64,000 bases of DNA from Pseudodesulfovibrio cashew. Lineage in GTDB: Bacteria; Desulfobacterota; Desulfovibrionia; Desulfovibrionales; Desulfovibrionaceae. The translations under genes were made by a program, and so were the position numbers. How positions within the stretch are numbered: position 1 is the first letter of the stretch; every line of letters starts with the position of its first letter. The stretch lies in contig NZ_CP046400.1 of NCBI RefSeq assembly GCF_009762795.1, forward strand, positions 2,643,501 to 2,707,500. The letters run 5' to 3'. This document shows, one piece after another, positions 49,582 through 57,574 of this stretch. The notes below the pieces were generated by a model. That model was given only the letters and a program-made list of their open reading frames with translations, did not search any database and had not been told where the DNA came from.

Positions 49582-49677
49582 GTCTTTTATTCCGGCTTAT
49601 TAACAAGATTGTAGGGGCTGGCAGCCGCTACAGTGGGGCCCTCGGTTCAACCTGGTTGCAGTTTTTTGTACATTTCC

Positions 49678-49705
49678 TTGACAAAAAGATGTCAATGAAT
49701 ATTAT
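49678..49705 (+). promoter_or_regulatory. Promoter of the aminotransferase gene
   Basis: TTGACA, 16-nt spacer, TATTAT (5 of 6). A palindrome TCAATGAA-N7-TTCATTGA (49692-49714) overlaps the -10 and the expected start site. Confidence 0.65.
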
Positions 49706-49714
49706 TTTCATTGA
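49692..49714. promoter_or_regulatory. Operator-like palindrome over the -10
   Basis: TCAATGAA (49692-49699) and TTCATTGA (49707-49714), perfect 8-bp arms. Repressor binding here would block initiation; regulator unknown. Confidence 0.5.
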
Positions 49715-49807
49715 AAGGTCCGGTTTAATCCGGTCCGATAAGCGGTGAAGCCTTTGCGTGGCTTCCTTAGCAGAAAACGCACCGCGGTGCCTTCTCCTCT
49801 TCTTGCC

Positions 49808-49830
49808 GGGGCCGACTTGGAGTCGGCCCC
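49808..49830 (+). terminator. Hairpin in the aminotransferase leader
   Basis: GGGGCCGACT / AGTCGGCCCC perfect 10-bp stem with TGG loop, then ATTCCTTTT. Possible attenuator or leader terminator inside the 5' UTR. Confidence 0.45.
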
Positions 49831-49981
49831 ATTCCTTTTGGGCTTCGGCTCCTATCCCCGTACTTGGTTTTCCTCTTCCATCCTCCAGACATTGCGGGAG
49901 AAGTCCGTTCCACTATCTTTGAGAGCTGTCTTGCGAATCAACGGGTTTCGGGGTATCCAGAACAATCCCAAGGAGAAGTTC

Positions 49982-51157
49982 ATGTCAAATCAATTCGCCC
50001 GGAGAATGGGGACGGTCCATCGCTCGTTCATTCGGGAAATCCTGAAAGTCACTGCGGACCCGGAGATCATCTCTTTTGCGGGCGGTTTGCCCAACCCAGA
50101 ATTGTTTCCGGTGGAGGCCATGGATCGAGCTTCCAACGAGGTGTTCACCGAAATCGGCACCTCGGCCTTGCAATATTCCACCACCGAGGGCGACGCCGGT
50201 CTGCGTGCCCTCATAGCCCGGCGTTATGCCGACCGGGGCCTGGAGGTTGATCCTGATTCCATTCTGGTCACCACCGGTTCCCAGCAGATTCTCGATCTCT
50301 GCGGCAAGGTCTTCCTTGACAGAGGGGACAAGGTCGTCATCGAGCGTCCCGGTTACCTCGGGGCCATTCAGGCCTTTTCCCTGTTCGAACCCGAGTTCGT
50401 AACCATCGCCCTTGAAGACGACGGTCCGAGCCTTGAAGAGCTGGAGGCGGCGCTCAAGGACGGAGCCAAGTGCTTTTATGCGGTGCCCAACTTTCAAAAC
50501 CCCTCGGGTGTGAGTTATTCTCTGGAAAAGCGCAAGGCCGTGGCCGCGCTCATGGACGAATACGACGCCCTGTTCGTGGAGGACGACCCCTACGGCGAAC
50601 TGCGCTTCATGGGCGAGGACCTGCCGTTCGTCTATTCCTTCAGCAAGAAGAAGGGACTGCTTTGCGGTTCGTTCTCCAAGATTGCCGCTCCAGGATTCCG
50701 CATTGGCTGGGTTGTGGCGGAGAAGGAAATCTACGACAAGCTGGTCATAGCCAAACAGGCTGCCGACCTGCATACCTCAACCGTTTCCCAGCTCATCATG
50801 CGTCGGTACATGGAGTCCAACGACATCAAGACTCATGTCGGGTTGATCAAGGAACGGTACGGGCGTCAGCGGGAGTGCATGGTGGAGATGATCGGGCGCT
50901 ACTTCCCCGAAGGCGTGACCATCACCCAGCCCGAGGGCGGCATGTTCCTGTGGGTGACCCTGCCGGAACAGGTCTCCTCCATGGATTTGCTGGACGCCGC
51001 CATCAAGGAGAAGGTCGCCTTTGTGCCCGGAAAGCCATTCTATGTGGACGGCTCCGGTGAGAACACGCTCCGGCTCAATTTCTCCAATTCCGACGAAGCG
51101 AGGATCGAAGAGGGCATCAAGCGGCTCGGCAAGGCGCTTGAGGCCATGTTGGATTAA
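49982..51157 (+). CDS. PLP-dependent aminotransferase (2-aminoadipate/LysN-like)
   Basis: A 391-residue fold-type I aminotransferase. FAGGLPNPELFPVEAMDRAS, the TTGSQQILDLCGKVFLD nucleotide-like loop and PLP-lysine motif GSFSKIAAPGFRIGW (Lys233) are clear. NFQNPSG and ALFVEDDPYGEL are the conserved Asn and Asp/Tyr cofactor sites. Closest families are 2-aminoadipate transaminase/LysN and aromatic aminotransferases; substrate unknown. AGGAG lies 7 nt before the ATG. No MocR DNA-binding domain. Confidence 0.88.
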   Translation: MSNQFARRMGTVHRSFIREILKVTADPEIISFAGGLPNPELFPVEAMDRASNEVFTEIGTSALQYSTTEGDAGLRALIARRYADRGLEVDPDSILVTTGSQQILDLCGKVFLDRGDKVVIERPGYLGAIQAFSLFEPEFVTIALEDDGPSLEELEAALKDGAKCFYAVPNFQNPSGVSYSLEKRKAVAALMDEYDALFVEDDPYGELRFMGEDLPFVYSFSKKKGLLCGSFSKIAAPGFRIGWVVAEKEIYDKLVIAKQAADLHTSTVSQLIMRRYMESNDIKTHVGLIKERYGRQRECMVEMIGRYFPEGVTITQPEGGMFLWVTLPEQVSSMDLLDAAIKEKVAFVPGKPFYVDGSGENTLRLNFSNSDEARIEEGIKRLGKALEAMLD

Positions 51158-51208
51158 CGTTTTCGGCCGTGAGGGACGGCCGGAACCTGAAACATAAGGT
51201 ACAGTACC

Positions 51209-52918
51209 ATGTCTCAACACATTGTAGTCATTGGCGGCGTGGCCCTAGGGCCCAAGGCCGCCTGTCGGTTCAAACGCCTGGAGCCGGGCTCCAGGGTCAC
51301 CATGATCGACCAAAGCTCACTCATTTCATACGGCGGCTGCGGCATCCCTTATTATGTCTCCGGCGACGTCTCGGACGCCAAGGAGTTGTCCGAAACCAGT
51401 TTTCACATGCTCCGTGACCCCAAGTTCTTCAAAGAGGTCAAAGGGATTGATGTTCAGATTCTGACCAAGGCCACTAAGATCGACCGCGAGAACAAGCAGG
51501 TTGAGGTGGAGAGCGTGACCACCGGCGAGACCGCCTCCATCAGCTATGACAAGCTGGTCATCGCCACTGGCGCCTCCCCGCGCAAGCTGGGGCTGCCCGG
51601 CGAGGACCTCGAGGGCGTAAGTTACGTTAGCAACCCGGGCGACGCCACGCGCATCCGCGAGGCCATCGCCAAGGGGCAGGTCTCCAATGCAGTCATCGTT
51701 GGCGCCGGTTTCATCGGCCTGGAAATGGCCGAGGCTTTTGCAGACATGTGGGGCATCGAGACCACCGTTGTCGAGATCATGGACCAGATCATGCCTCGCC
51801 TGGTCAGCCCGACCCTGGCCAAGATGGGCCAGAAGCACATGGAAGAGAATGGCGTGACCTTCCACTTCGGCGAGACCGTTAAGGCCCTTGAAGGCGAGAA
51901 CGGCAAGGTCACCCGTGTGATTACGGACAAGCGCACCCTGGAGGCCGAGGCGGTCATCATCTCCGCCGGCGTCATCCCCAATTCGCAGATCGCTGCGGAC
52001 GCGGGCCTCAACTGCCATGAGCGCGGCGGCGTGTTTGTGGACGAGTTCCTGCGCACCAACGATCCGGATATTTACTGCGGCGGTGACTGCGCCATCGTCA
52101 AGAATCTGATTACCAATCAGCCCGCCTACCTGCCGCTGGGCTCCATGGCCAACCGCCAGGGCCGCGTCATCGGCAACAACCTGGCCGGGGGCGAGACCCG
52201 TTTTGACGGTGTGGTCGGTTCCTTTGTGGTCAAGATGTTCGAGAGCTCCTTCGCCGGCACCGGCTTGAGTCTGGGAGGCGCCAAGGCTGCTGGATTCGAC
52301 GCCATCAGCGTGCTGCTCACCCAGTTGGATCGCGCCCATTTTTATCCCACCAAGGAACTGATGAATCTGGAGATGATCGTGGAGAAGGGCACACGCCGCG
52401 TACTCGGCGTGCAGGGCTTCGGCTCCTCGGGTGACGCCATGGTCGGCCGCATCAACGCTGTGGCTGCCATTCTCAAGTCCGCTCCGGTCATCGAGGACAT
52501 CTCCAATATGGAGCTGGCCTACGCGCCGCCTTTTGCCGCGGCCATGGACATTCTCAACGCCTTGGCCAACCTGGCCGACAACGCCCTGCGCGGCATTAAC
52601 CGGGGCGTGGGTCCCGAGGGCTTCAAGGAGATGTGGGACGACCGCGAGAGCGGCGAATGCTTTTTCCTGGACTGCCGCGAGAACGCGGACGCCGCAGCGT
52701 TCATGGAGCGCAATCCCGGCCAGTGGCACAACGTGCCCCAGGGTGAGATCTATGACCGACTCGATGAGATTCCCAGGGACAAGAACGTCGTCCTGGTGTG
52801 CAACACCGGGGCTCGCTCCTATGAGGCCCAGATCATGCTGGACGAGAAGGGCTACGAGAAAGTGATCAACATTCACGGGGGCATGGCCGCCATCAAGAAA
52901 TACGGCGTTGACCTGTAA
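51209..52918 (+). CDS. CoA-disulfide reductase-like flavoprotein with rhodanese domain
   Basis: A 569-residue fusion. Residues 1-450 are a pyridine nucleotide-disulfide reductase of the CoADR/NADH oxidase group: FAD site VVIGGVALGPKAACR, single active cysteine SYGGCGIPYY (Cys44), NAD site VIVGAGFIGLEMAEA, and IYCGGDCA. Residues about 470-569 are a rhodanese domain with catalytic VCNTGARSYEA (Cys531). Such fusions act on CoA or polysulfide persulfides. In a sulfate reducer it could reduce elemental sulfur or protect from disulfide stress. Follows the aminotransferase by 51 bp. Confidence 0.88.
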   Translation: MSQHIVVIGGVALGPKAACRFKRLEPGSRVTMIDQSSLISYGGCGIPYYVSGDVSDAKELSETSFHMLRDPKFFKEVKGIDVQILTKATKIDRENKQVEVESVTTGETASISYDKLVIATGASPRKLGLPGEDLEGVSYVSNPGDATRIREAIAKGQVSNAVIVGAGFIGLEMAEAFADMWGIETTVVEIMDQIMPRLVSPTLAKMGQKHMEENGVTFHFGETVKALEGENGKVTRVITDKRTLEAEAVIISAGVIPNSQIAADAGLNCHERGGVFVDEFLRTNDPDIYCGGDCAIVKNLITNQPAYLPLGSMANRQGRVIGNNLAGGETRFDGVVGSFVVKMFESSFAGTGLSLGGAKAAGFDAISVLLTQLDRAHFYPTKELMNLEMIVEKGTRRVLGVQGFGSSGDAMVGRINAVAAILKSAPVIEDISNMELAYAPPFAAAMDILNALANLADNALRGINRGVGPEGFKEMWDDRESGECFFLDCRENADAAAFMERNPGQWHNVPQGEIYDRLDEIPRDKNVVLVCNTGARSYEAQIMLDEKGYEKVINIHGGMAAIKKYGVDL

Positions 52919-53001
52919 AAGGAAAATGGACTGCGGCCCTGGCGAACCGTTTTGCGGGAGCCGGGCAGGAATCCATTTTCAAAGGGAATGCGAGAGGGGC
53001 C

Positions 53002-53397
53002 GTGCGTTTTCTGATTGTTGACGATGACGAAGGCATCCACCTGCTGCTTCAGGCCATGTTGGCCGAGTACGCGGTCTGCGATTGTTTCGCCTCGGGCGAG
53101 ACCGCTTTGGCCGCGTTCAACAGGGCGCATGAAGAAGAGTGGCCCTATGACGTGGTGTTCATGGACATTCTCATGCCCGGTATGGACGGCCATCAGGCCG
53201 CCGAGATCATGCGCGAGCAGGAGAAGGAATTCGGGGTGGCGCATCAGGAGCAGTTCAAGCTGGTCATGATCACCTCCCTGGTGGACGATACCAACGTCAG
53301 CAAGGCGTTCTTCAACACGGACGCCATCTGCTATCTGGTCAAGCCTCTTGACCGGTCAAAGGTCCTTGACGAACTGCGGCAGAACCTGATCCTTTGA
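53002..53397 (+). CDS. Single-domain response regulator
   Basis: A 131-residue stand-alone receiver (CheY-like) protein. VDDDEG supplies the acidic pocket, DVVFMDILMPGMDG the phospho-accepting Asp55, then VMITSL and the conserved Lys in YLVKPLD. No output domain and no kinase nearby, so the partner is unknown. It starts with GTG preceded by GAGGGG. Ends at a bidirectional terminator. Confidence 0.9.
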   Translation: MRFLIVDDDEGIHLLLQAMLAEYAVCDCFASGETALAAFNRAHEEEWPYDVVFMDILMPGMDGHQAAEIMREQEKEFGVAHQEQFKLVMITSLVDDTNVSKAFFNTDAICYLVKPLDRSKVLDELRQNLIL

Positions 53398-53414
53398 TTC
53401 CCTGCCAAATGAGA

Positions 53415-53449
53415 AAAATAAAGGGCGGCCTGAGGGCCGCCCTTTTTAT
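53415..53449. terminator. Bidirectional terminator
   Basis: AAAGGGCGGCC / GGCCGCCCTTT, 11-bp stem with TGAG loop, A-rich on the left and T-rich on the right. Serves the response regulator (plus) and the ABC ATPase gene (minus). Confidence 0.9.
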
Positions 53450-53469
53450 TGTATTCAATTGTTCGCTTT

Positions 53470-54477
53470 CTACAATCTGCCTTCGCTCACGCCGTGGCAG
53501 GCAACCACCGTGCCGCTGTCGAGCGTGCGGGGCCGGGGAATCTCCTGTGTGCAGCGCTCGTTGGCGTGGGCGCACCGCCCATGGAAGACACAGCCGGTAG
53601 GCAGGTTGATGGGCGTGGGCACGTCGCCCGAGAGCTTGGTGTGCCCGCCAGCCTTGCCGCCGAGCCGGGGAATGGCCGAGAGCAGGGCCTGGGTGTACGG
53701 GTGTCTGGGGTTGGAGAACAACTCCTTGGCGTCGGCCAGTTCGCAGACGCAGCCAAGGTACATGACAGCCACGCGGTTGGAGATGTGTTCCACCACGCTC
53801 AGGTCGTGGGAGATGAACAGGTAAGTCAGGCCGCGCTGCTCCTGGGCGTCCATGAGCAGGTTGAGGATCTGCGCCTGGATCGAGACGTCCAGGGCCGCGA
53901 TGGGCTCGTCCGCCGCGATGAATTCGGGATCGAGGACCAGGGCGCGGGCTATGGAGATGCGCTGGCGCTGGCCGCCGGAGAATTCGTGCGGGTAGTTGGA
54001 GGCCCACTTGGGGTCTACACCCACCTGGCACATGACCTCGGCCACGCGGTCCTTGACCTCGGCCCGGGACATGCCCGGGTTGTGGAACCGGACCGGTTCC
54101 TCCAGGATTTCGTTGACCTTCATGCGCGGGTTCAGCGAGGCATAGGGGTCCTGGAAGACCATCTGCATCCTGGTTCGGTAGGGCAGCATCTTGGCCGAGC
54201 TCAGGTTGTCGATGCGTTCGCCCCTGTAAAGGATCTCTCCCTTGTTGGGGCGGTATAGGCCCATGACCGTCCTGGCCAGGGTGGACTTGCCGCAGCCGGA
54301 CTCGCCGACCACGCTGAGGGTCTCCCCTGGCATGACGTCAAGGGTGACGTTGTTTACGGCCTTGACCACGGTTTTCTTACGGCGGACCTTGCCTTTTTCC
54401 AACCGCAGCTGGTCCAGGAAGGAGCCGGAGATGTCGAAGTGCTTGTCGACGTCCTTGATTTCAAGCAGCTTGTTCAT
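53470..54477 (-). CDS. Dipeptide/oligopeptide ABC transporter ATPase (DppF/OppF type)
   Basis: A 335-residue ATPase. Walker A GESGCGKS near residue 59, signature FSGGQRQRISIARAL, Walker B LDPEFIAADEP. The C-terminal oligopeptide motif with Cys residues (GCVFHGRCAHANERC) is the OppF/DppF end domain. It works as a heterodimer with the DppD-type protein encoded 1 nt upstream. Last gene of the five-gene transporter cluster. Confidence 0.94.
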   Translation of the reverse strand: MNKLLEIKDVDKHFDISGSFLDQLRLEKGKVRRKKTVVKAVNNVTLDVMPGETLSVVGESGCGKSTLARTVMGLYRPNKGEILYRGERIDNLSSAKMLPYRTRMQMVFQDPYASLNPRMKVNEILEEPVRFHNPGMSRAEVKDRVAEVMCQVGVDPKWASNYPHEFSGGQRQRISIARALVLDPEFIAADEPIAALDVSIQAQILNLLMDAQEQRGLTYLFISHDLSVVEHISNRVAVMYLGCVCELADAKELFSNPRHPYTQALLSAIPRLGGKAGGHTKLSGDVPTPINLPTGCVFHGRCAHANERCTQEIPRPRTLDSGTVVACHGVSEGRL

Positions 54478-54478
54478 C

Positions 54479-55450
54479 CTATTTACCTCCTTCGCAGGCG
54501 AAGCAGGCTACTTGCACGCCGTCTTCCGTTTCGATCAGGTCGGGGACATCGCGGCGGCACCGGTCCAGGCTGATCTCACAGCGTGGTTCGAAGGAGCAGC
54601 CGGGCGGCATGTCGAACAGGGACGGCATCATGCCGGGTATCTGGTTGAGCCGCTTGGCGTCTCCCGCCATCTGGGGCAGGGCCTTGAGCAGCCCCTGGGT
54701 GTATGGGTGCTTCGGGTTTTCAATGATTTGTTTGGTGGGGCCAATCTCCACCACCTTGCCCGCGTACAGGACCGCGATGCGGCCGGTGACCTCGGAGACC
54801 ACTGCCAGGTCGTGTGTGATCAGGATCAGGCCCATGTTTTCGGTCTCGCACAGCTCCAGGAGCAGCTCCATGATTTCGGCCTGGATGGTCACGTCCAGGG
54901 CCGTTGTCGGTTCGTCCGCAATGATCAACTTGGGGTTGGTCAGTAGGGAGATGGCGATGACGATGCGCTGGCGCATGCCGCCCGAGAATTCGTGCGGATA
55001 TTGCTTGAGGCGTTTTTCCGGAGACGGGATGTAGACCTTCTTGAGCTTGTCCAGGCAGATGGCCTCGGCTTCCTTGTCCGAGACCTTCATATGCGCCAGG
55101 ACTGTCTCCTTCATCTGGGTGCCGATGGTCAGCACCGGGTTGAGGGTCATCATCGGGTCCTGGAAGATCATGGAGATGCGGTTGCCCCGGATGCGGCGCA
55201 TTTCCTCGTAGGAGAACATGGAGAGGTCCTTCCCATCGAAGAGGATTTCGCCGCCCGTGATACGGCCGGGTTTGGAGATGAGATTGATGATGGAGAAACC
55301 GAGCACGGACTTTCCCGCGCCGGATTCGCCGACGATGCCGAGGCGCTCGCCCCTATCAAGGGACAGGGAGACGTCGCGCACGGCGTGCAGGGTTTTCTCG
55401 CGCAGGGTGAAATCGACGTTGAGGTGTTTTATGTCAAGGAGTCGTTCCAT
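54479..55450 (-). CDS. Dipeptide/oligopeptide ABC transporter ATPase (DppD/OppD type)
   Basis: A 323-residue ATPase. Walker A GESGAGKS, FSGGMRQRIVIAISLL signature, Walker B NPKLIIADEPTTALD. The C-terminal PGCSFEPRCEISLDRC end domain matches the family. Starts 3 nt after the permease gene, and is coupled to the OppF-type gene. Confidence 0.94.
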   Translation of the reverse strand: MERLLDIKHLNVDFTLREKTLHAVRDVSLSLDRGERLGIVGESGAGKSVLGFSIINLISKPGRITGGEILFDGKDLSMFSYEEMRRIRGNRISMIFQDPMMTLNPVLTIGTQMKETVLAHMKVSDKEAEAICLDKLKKVYIPSPEKRLKQYPHEFSGGMRQRIVIAISLLTNPKLIIADEPTTALDVTIQAEIMELLLELCETENMGLILITHDLAVVSEVTGRIAVLYAGKVVEIGPTKQIIENPKHPYTQGLLKALPQMAGDAKRLNQIPGMMPSLFDMPPGCSFEPRCEISLDRCRRDVPDLIETEDGVQVACFACEGGK

Positions 55451-55453
55451 TGT

Positions 55454-56371
55454 TTACCCCTTGTACAGTTTCGGGTTGAGGTAGTCGCGGACCCAGTCGC
55501 CCAGCAGGTTGATGACCAGCACCAGCACCACGAGGACGATGCCGGGGAAAATGGTGATCCACCATGAGCCGGAGAAGATGTACTCGAAGCCGGCGGTGAT
55601 GAGCGAGCCGAGGGAGGGCTGAGACTGGGGCATGCCCAGGCCGAGGAAGGAGAGAGCGGCCTCGCTCATGATCGCGTTGGCAACCTGGACAGTGGAGATG
55701 ACCAGCACCGGGGACAGGGTGTTGGGCAGGATGTGACGCCACATGATGCGGGTCTTGGACAGCCCTATTATGCGGGCCGCTTCCACGTATTCCTTTTTCC
55801 TCTCCGCCAGGACCGAGGCGCGCACGGTACGGGCATATTGCGGCCACTCTGCCAGACCGATGATCAGGATCAGCAGCGGAGCCGCGATCTTCTCGTAGTT
55901 GGCCACGCCGAACATGGTCTGGAAGGTCGCGCCGATGAAGATGGCGATCATGTATGTGGAGAACGAGAGCTGGACGTCGGCGATGCGCATCATGACCGTG
56001 TCCAGTTTCTTGATGTAGCCGGAGAGCAGCCCGACGAGCACGCCGAGGAAGGCCTGGAGCGCCACTGCGCCGACGCCGATGAGGATTGAGATGCGCATGC
56101 CGTAGAGCATGGTGGAGAGCATGCCTCGGCCCATGTCGTCGGTGCCGAGCAGGAACCGGGCGTCGCCTTCGGGTGACCAGAAGGGCGGCAGCTCGGAGTC
56201 GAGGATGTCGATGGTGGTTGGGTCATAGGGGTTGTGAGGGGCGATAATCGGAGCGCCGAACGCGCCGATCACCAGGATGACCAGGATGGCGAAACTGACG
56301 TAGGCCACCGGGTCGCGCAGAAAGCTGTAAAGGAAGTAGGATTCCCTGAATCGTTGCCATCTGGATCGCAT
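55454..56371 (-). CDS. Peptide ABC transporter permease (DppC/OppC type)
   Basis: A 305-residue permease with about six membrane segments. The EAA loop is EYVEAARIIGLSKTRIMWRHILPN. N-terminal OppC_N-type segment and long periplasmic loop (about 60-105) fit the family. Starts right at the stop of the DppB-type gene. Confidence 0.95.
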   Translation of the reverse strand: MRSRWQRFRESYFLYSFLRDPVAYVSFAILVILVIGAFGAPIIAPHNPYDPTTIDILDSELPPFWSPEGDARFLLGTDDMGRGMLSTMLYGMRISILIGVGAVALQAFLGVLVGLLSGYIKKLDTVMMRIADVQLSFSTYMIAIFIGATFQTMFGVANYEKIAAPLLILIIGLAEWPQYARTVRASVLAERKKEYVEAARIIGLSKTRIMWRHILPNTLSPVLVISTVQVANAIMSEAALSFLGLGMPQSQPSLGSLITAGFEYIFSGSWWITIFPGIVLVVLVLVINLLGDWVRDYLNPKLYKG

Positions 56372-57349
56372 CTACTTCCTCCCCGCCACGCGTACGGTCG
56401 GGTTGACCAAACCGTAGATGAGGTCGACGAAGGTGTTCACCAACACGAAGATGAAGCCCACGACCACGATGTAGGAAACCATCAGCGCGGTATCCGCACG
56501 TTCCACCGATTCAATGAACATGGAGCCCATGCCCTGCCACTGGAATACGGTTTCGGTCAGGATGGTGAAAGCGACCATGATGCCGAGCTGAACGCCGCCC
56601 ACGGTGATGACCGGGAGCAAGGTGTTCTTGAAGGCGTGGACCAGCCAGACTCGGCTCGGCTTGAGGCCCTTGGCCCAGGCATATTTCACGTATTCGCTCT
56701 CAAGCACCTCCATCATCTCGGAGCGGATGAGCCTGATGAACAGGGGGAGCATGATGGAGGAGAGCGCGATGGACGGCATGATCAGGTGCAGCAGGCCGTC
56801 TTTGGTCAGCATGCCCGAGTCCCACCAGCCGAAGAGGGTCACGGTTTCACCGCGCCCGAAGGACGGCAGCCATTTCAGTTCCACCGAAAAGATGTAAATA
56901 AGCAGGATGGCGGTGAGAAAGACCGGAATGGACACGCCGACGATGGAGCCTCCCATGATCACTCTGCTGAAAAAACGTTTCGGGTGGATGGCCGAATACA
57001 TGCCCAAGGGCACGGAAAGGCAGATGACGATGAGCGAGGCGCAGAAGACCAGTTCCAGGGTGGCAGGCGCCTTTGACACGATGACCTCGGTGACCGGTTT
57101 CTTGAAGAAGAAGGAGCGGCCCAGGTCGCCGTGTACGGCGTTTTTGAGAAAGCGTCCGTACTGGACGAGGAACGGGTCGTTGAGCCCCAGCTGATCCCGT
57201 ATCTGAGCGCGCTCTTCCGGCGTGACGCGCTCGCCGACGAGCTCGCGCACCGGATCGCCGAACGCGCTCTTGATGGAGAAGCCGATCATGGAAATGATCA
57301 GCATCACCAGGACCGCCTGGGCTATTCGTTTGATGGTGAATGCAAACAT
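56372..57349 (-). CDS. Peptide ABC transporter permease (DppB/OppB type)
   Basis: A 325-residue permease with about six membrane segments and EAA loop KYAWAKGLKPSRVWLVHAFKN. The N-terminal YxxKR-type start and the GDLGRSFFFKKPVTEVI stretch are family features. A 225-bp gap with a strong hairpin separates it from the binding-protein gene upstream. Confidence 0.95.
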   Translation of the reverse strand: MFAFTIKRIAQAVLVMLIISMIGFSIKSAFGDPVRELVGERVTPEERAQIRDQLGLNDPFLVQYGRFLKNAVHGDLGRSFFFKKPVTEVIVSKAPATLELVFCASLIVICLSVPLGMYSAIHPKRFFSRVIMGGSIVGVSIPVFLTAILLIYIFSVELKWLPSFGRGETVTLFGWWDSGMLTKDGLLHLIMPSIALSSIMLPLFIRLIRSEMMEVLESEYVKYAWAKGLKPSRVWLVHAFKNTLLPVITVGGVQLGIMVAFTILTETVFQWQGMGSMFIESVERADTALMVSYIVVVGFIFVLVNTFVDLIYGLVNPTVRVAGRK

Positions 57350-57500
57350 ATGATTGATGGGTAAAAGTGTTGTGATTAACTTTGCCTGCTACGAAAACGT
57401 CGGTACGCAAGCGAGCCCTCGACGGCGGCCGATCAGTTTCCTCCGTGAGGCCGGAAACGGGCGGCAGTCGGTTGCGATCGGGCATTTCCCAACAGGCTGC

Positions 57501-57536
57501 AAAGGGGAACCCCGCATCGTGCGGGGCTCCCCTTTT
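57501..57536 (-). terminator. Hairpin between binding-protein and permease genes
   Basis: 16-bp stem AAAGGGGAACCCCGCA / TGCGGGGCTCCCCTTT with one mismatch and a 3-nt loop, 40 nt after the binding-protein stop. Only three T follow on the minus strand, so it may be a partial terminator or mRNA stabiliser, giving more binding protein than permease. Confidence 0.65.
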
Positions 57537-57574
57537 GGATTTTTTTTACGTTTTTGTCCAGTAGGAATTAAACG

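Larger units (their letters stand above)
49582..49981. other. Promoter and long leader of the aminotransferase gene
   Basis: About 400 bp without a convincing gene. It carries the promoter at 49678-49705 and then a leader of about 270 nt with a GCACCGCGGTGC palindrome (49779-49790) and a GGGGCCGACT / AGTCGGCCCC hairpin (49808-49830). In-frame extension of the aminotransferase from a GTG at 49745 is open but not supported by homology. Confidence 0.5.

Noticed and set aside
49745-49981. 79-codon N-terminal extension of the aminotransferase
   Set aside because: Starts at a GTG in the leader, spans a hairpin and lacks family similarity; AGGAG marks 49982 as the start.
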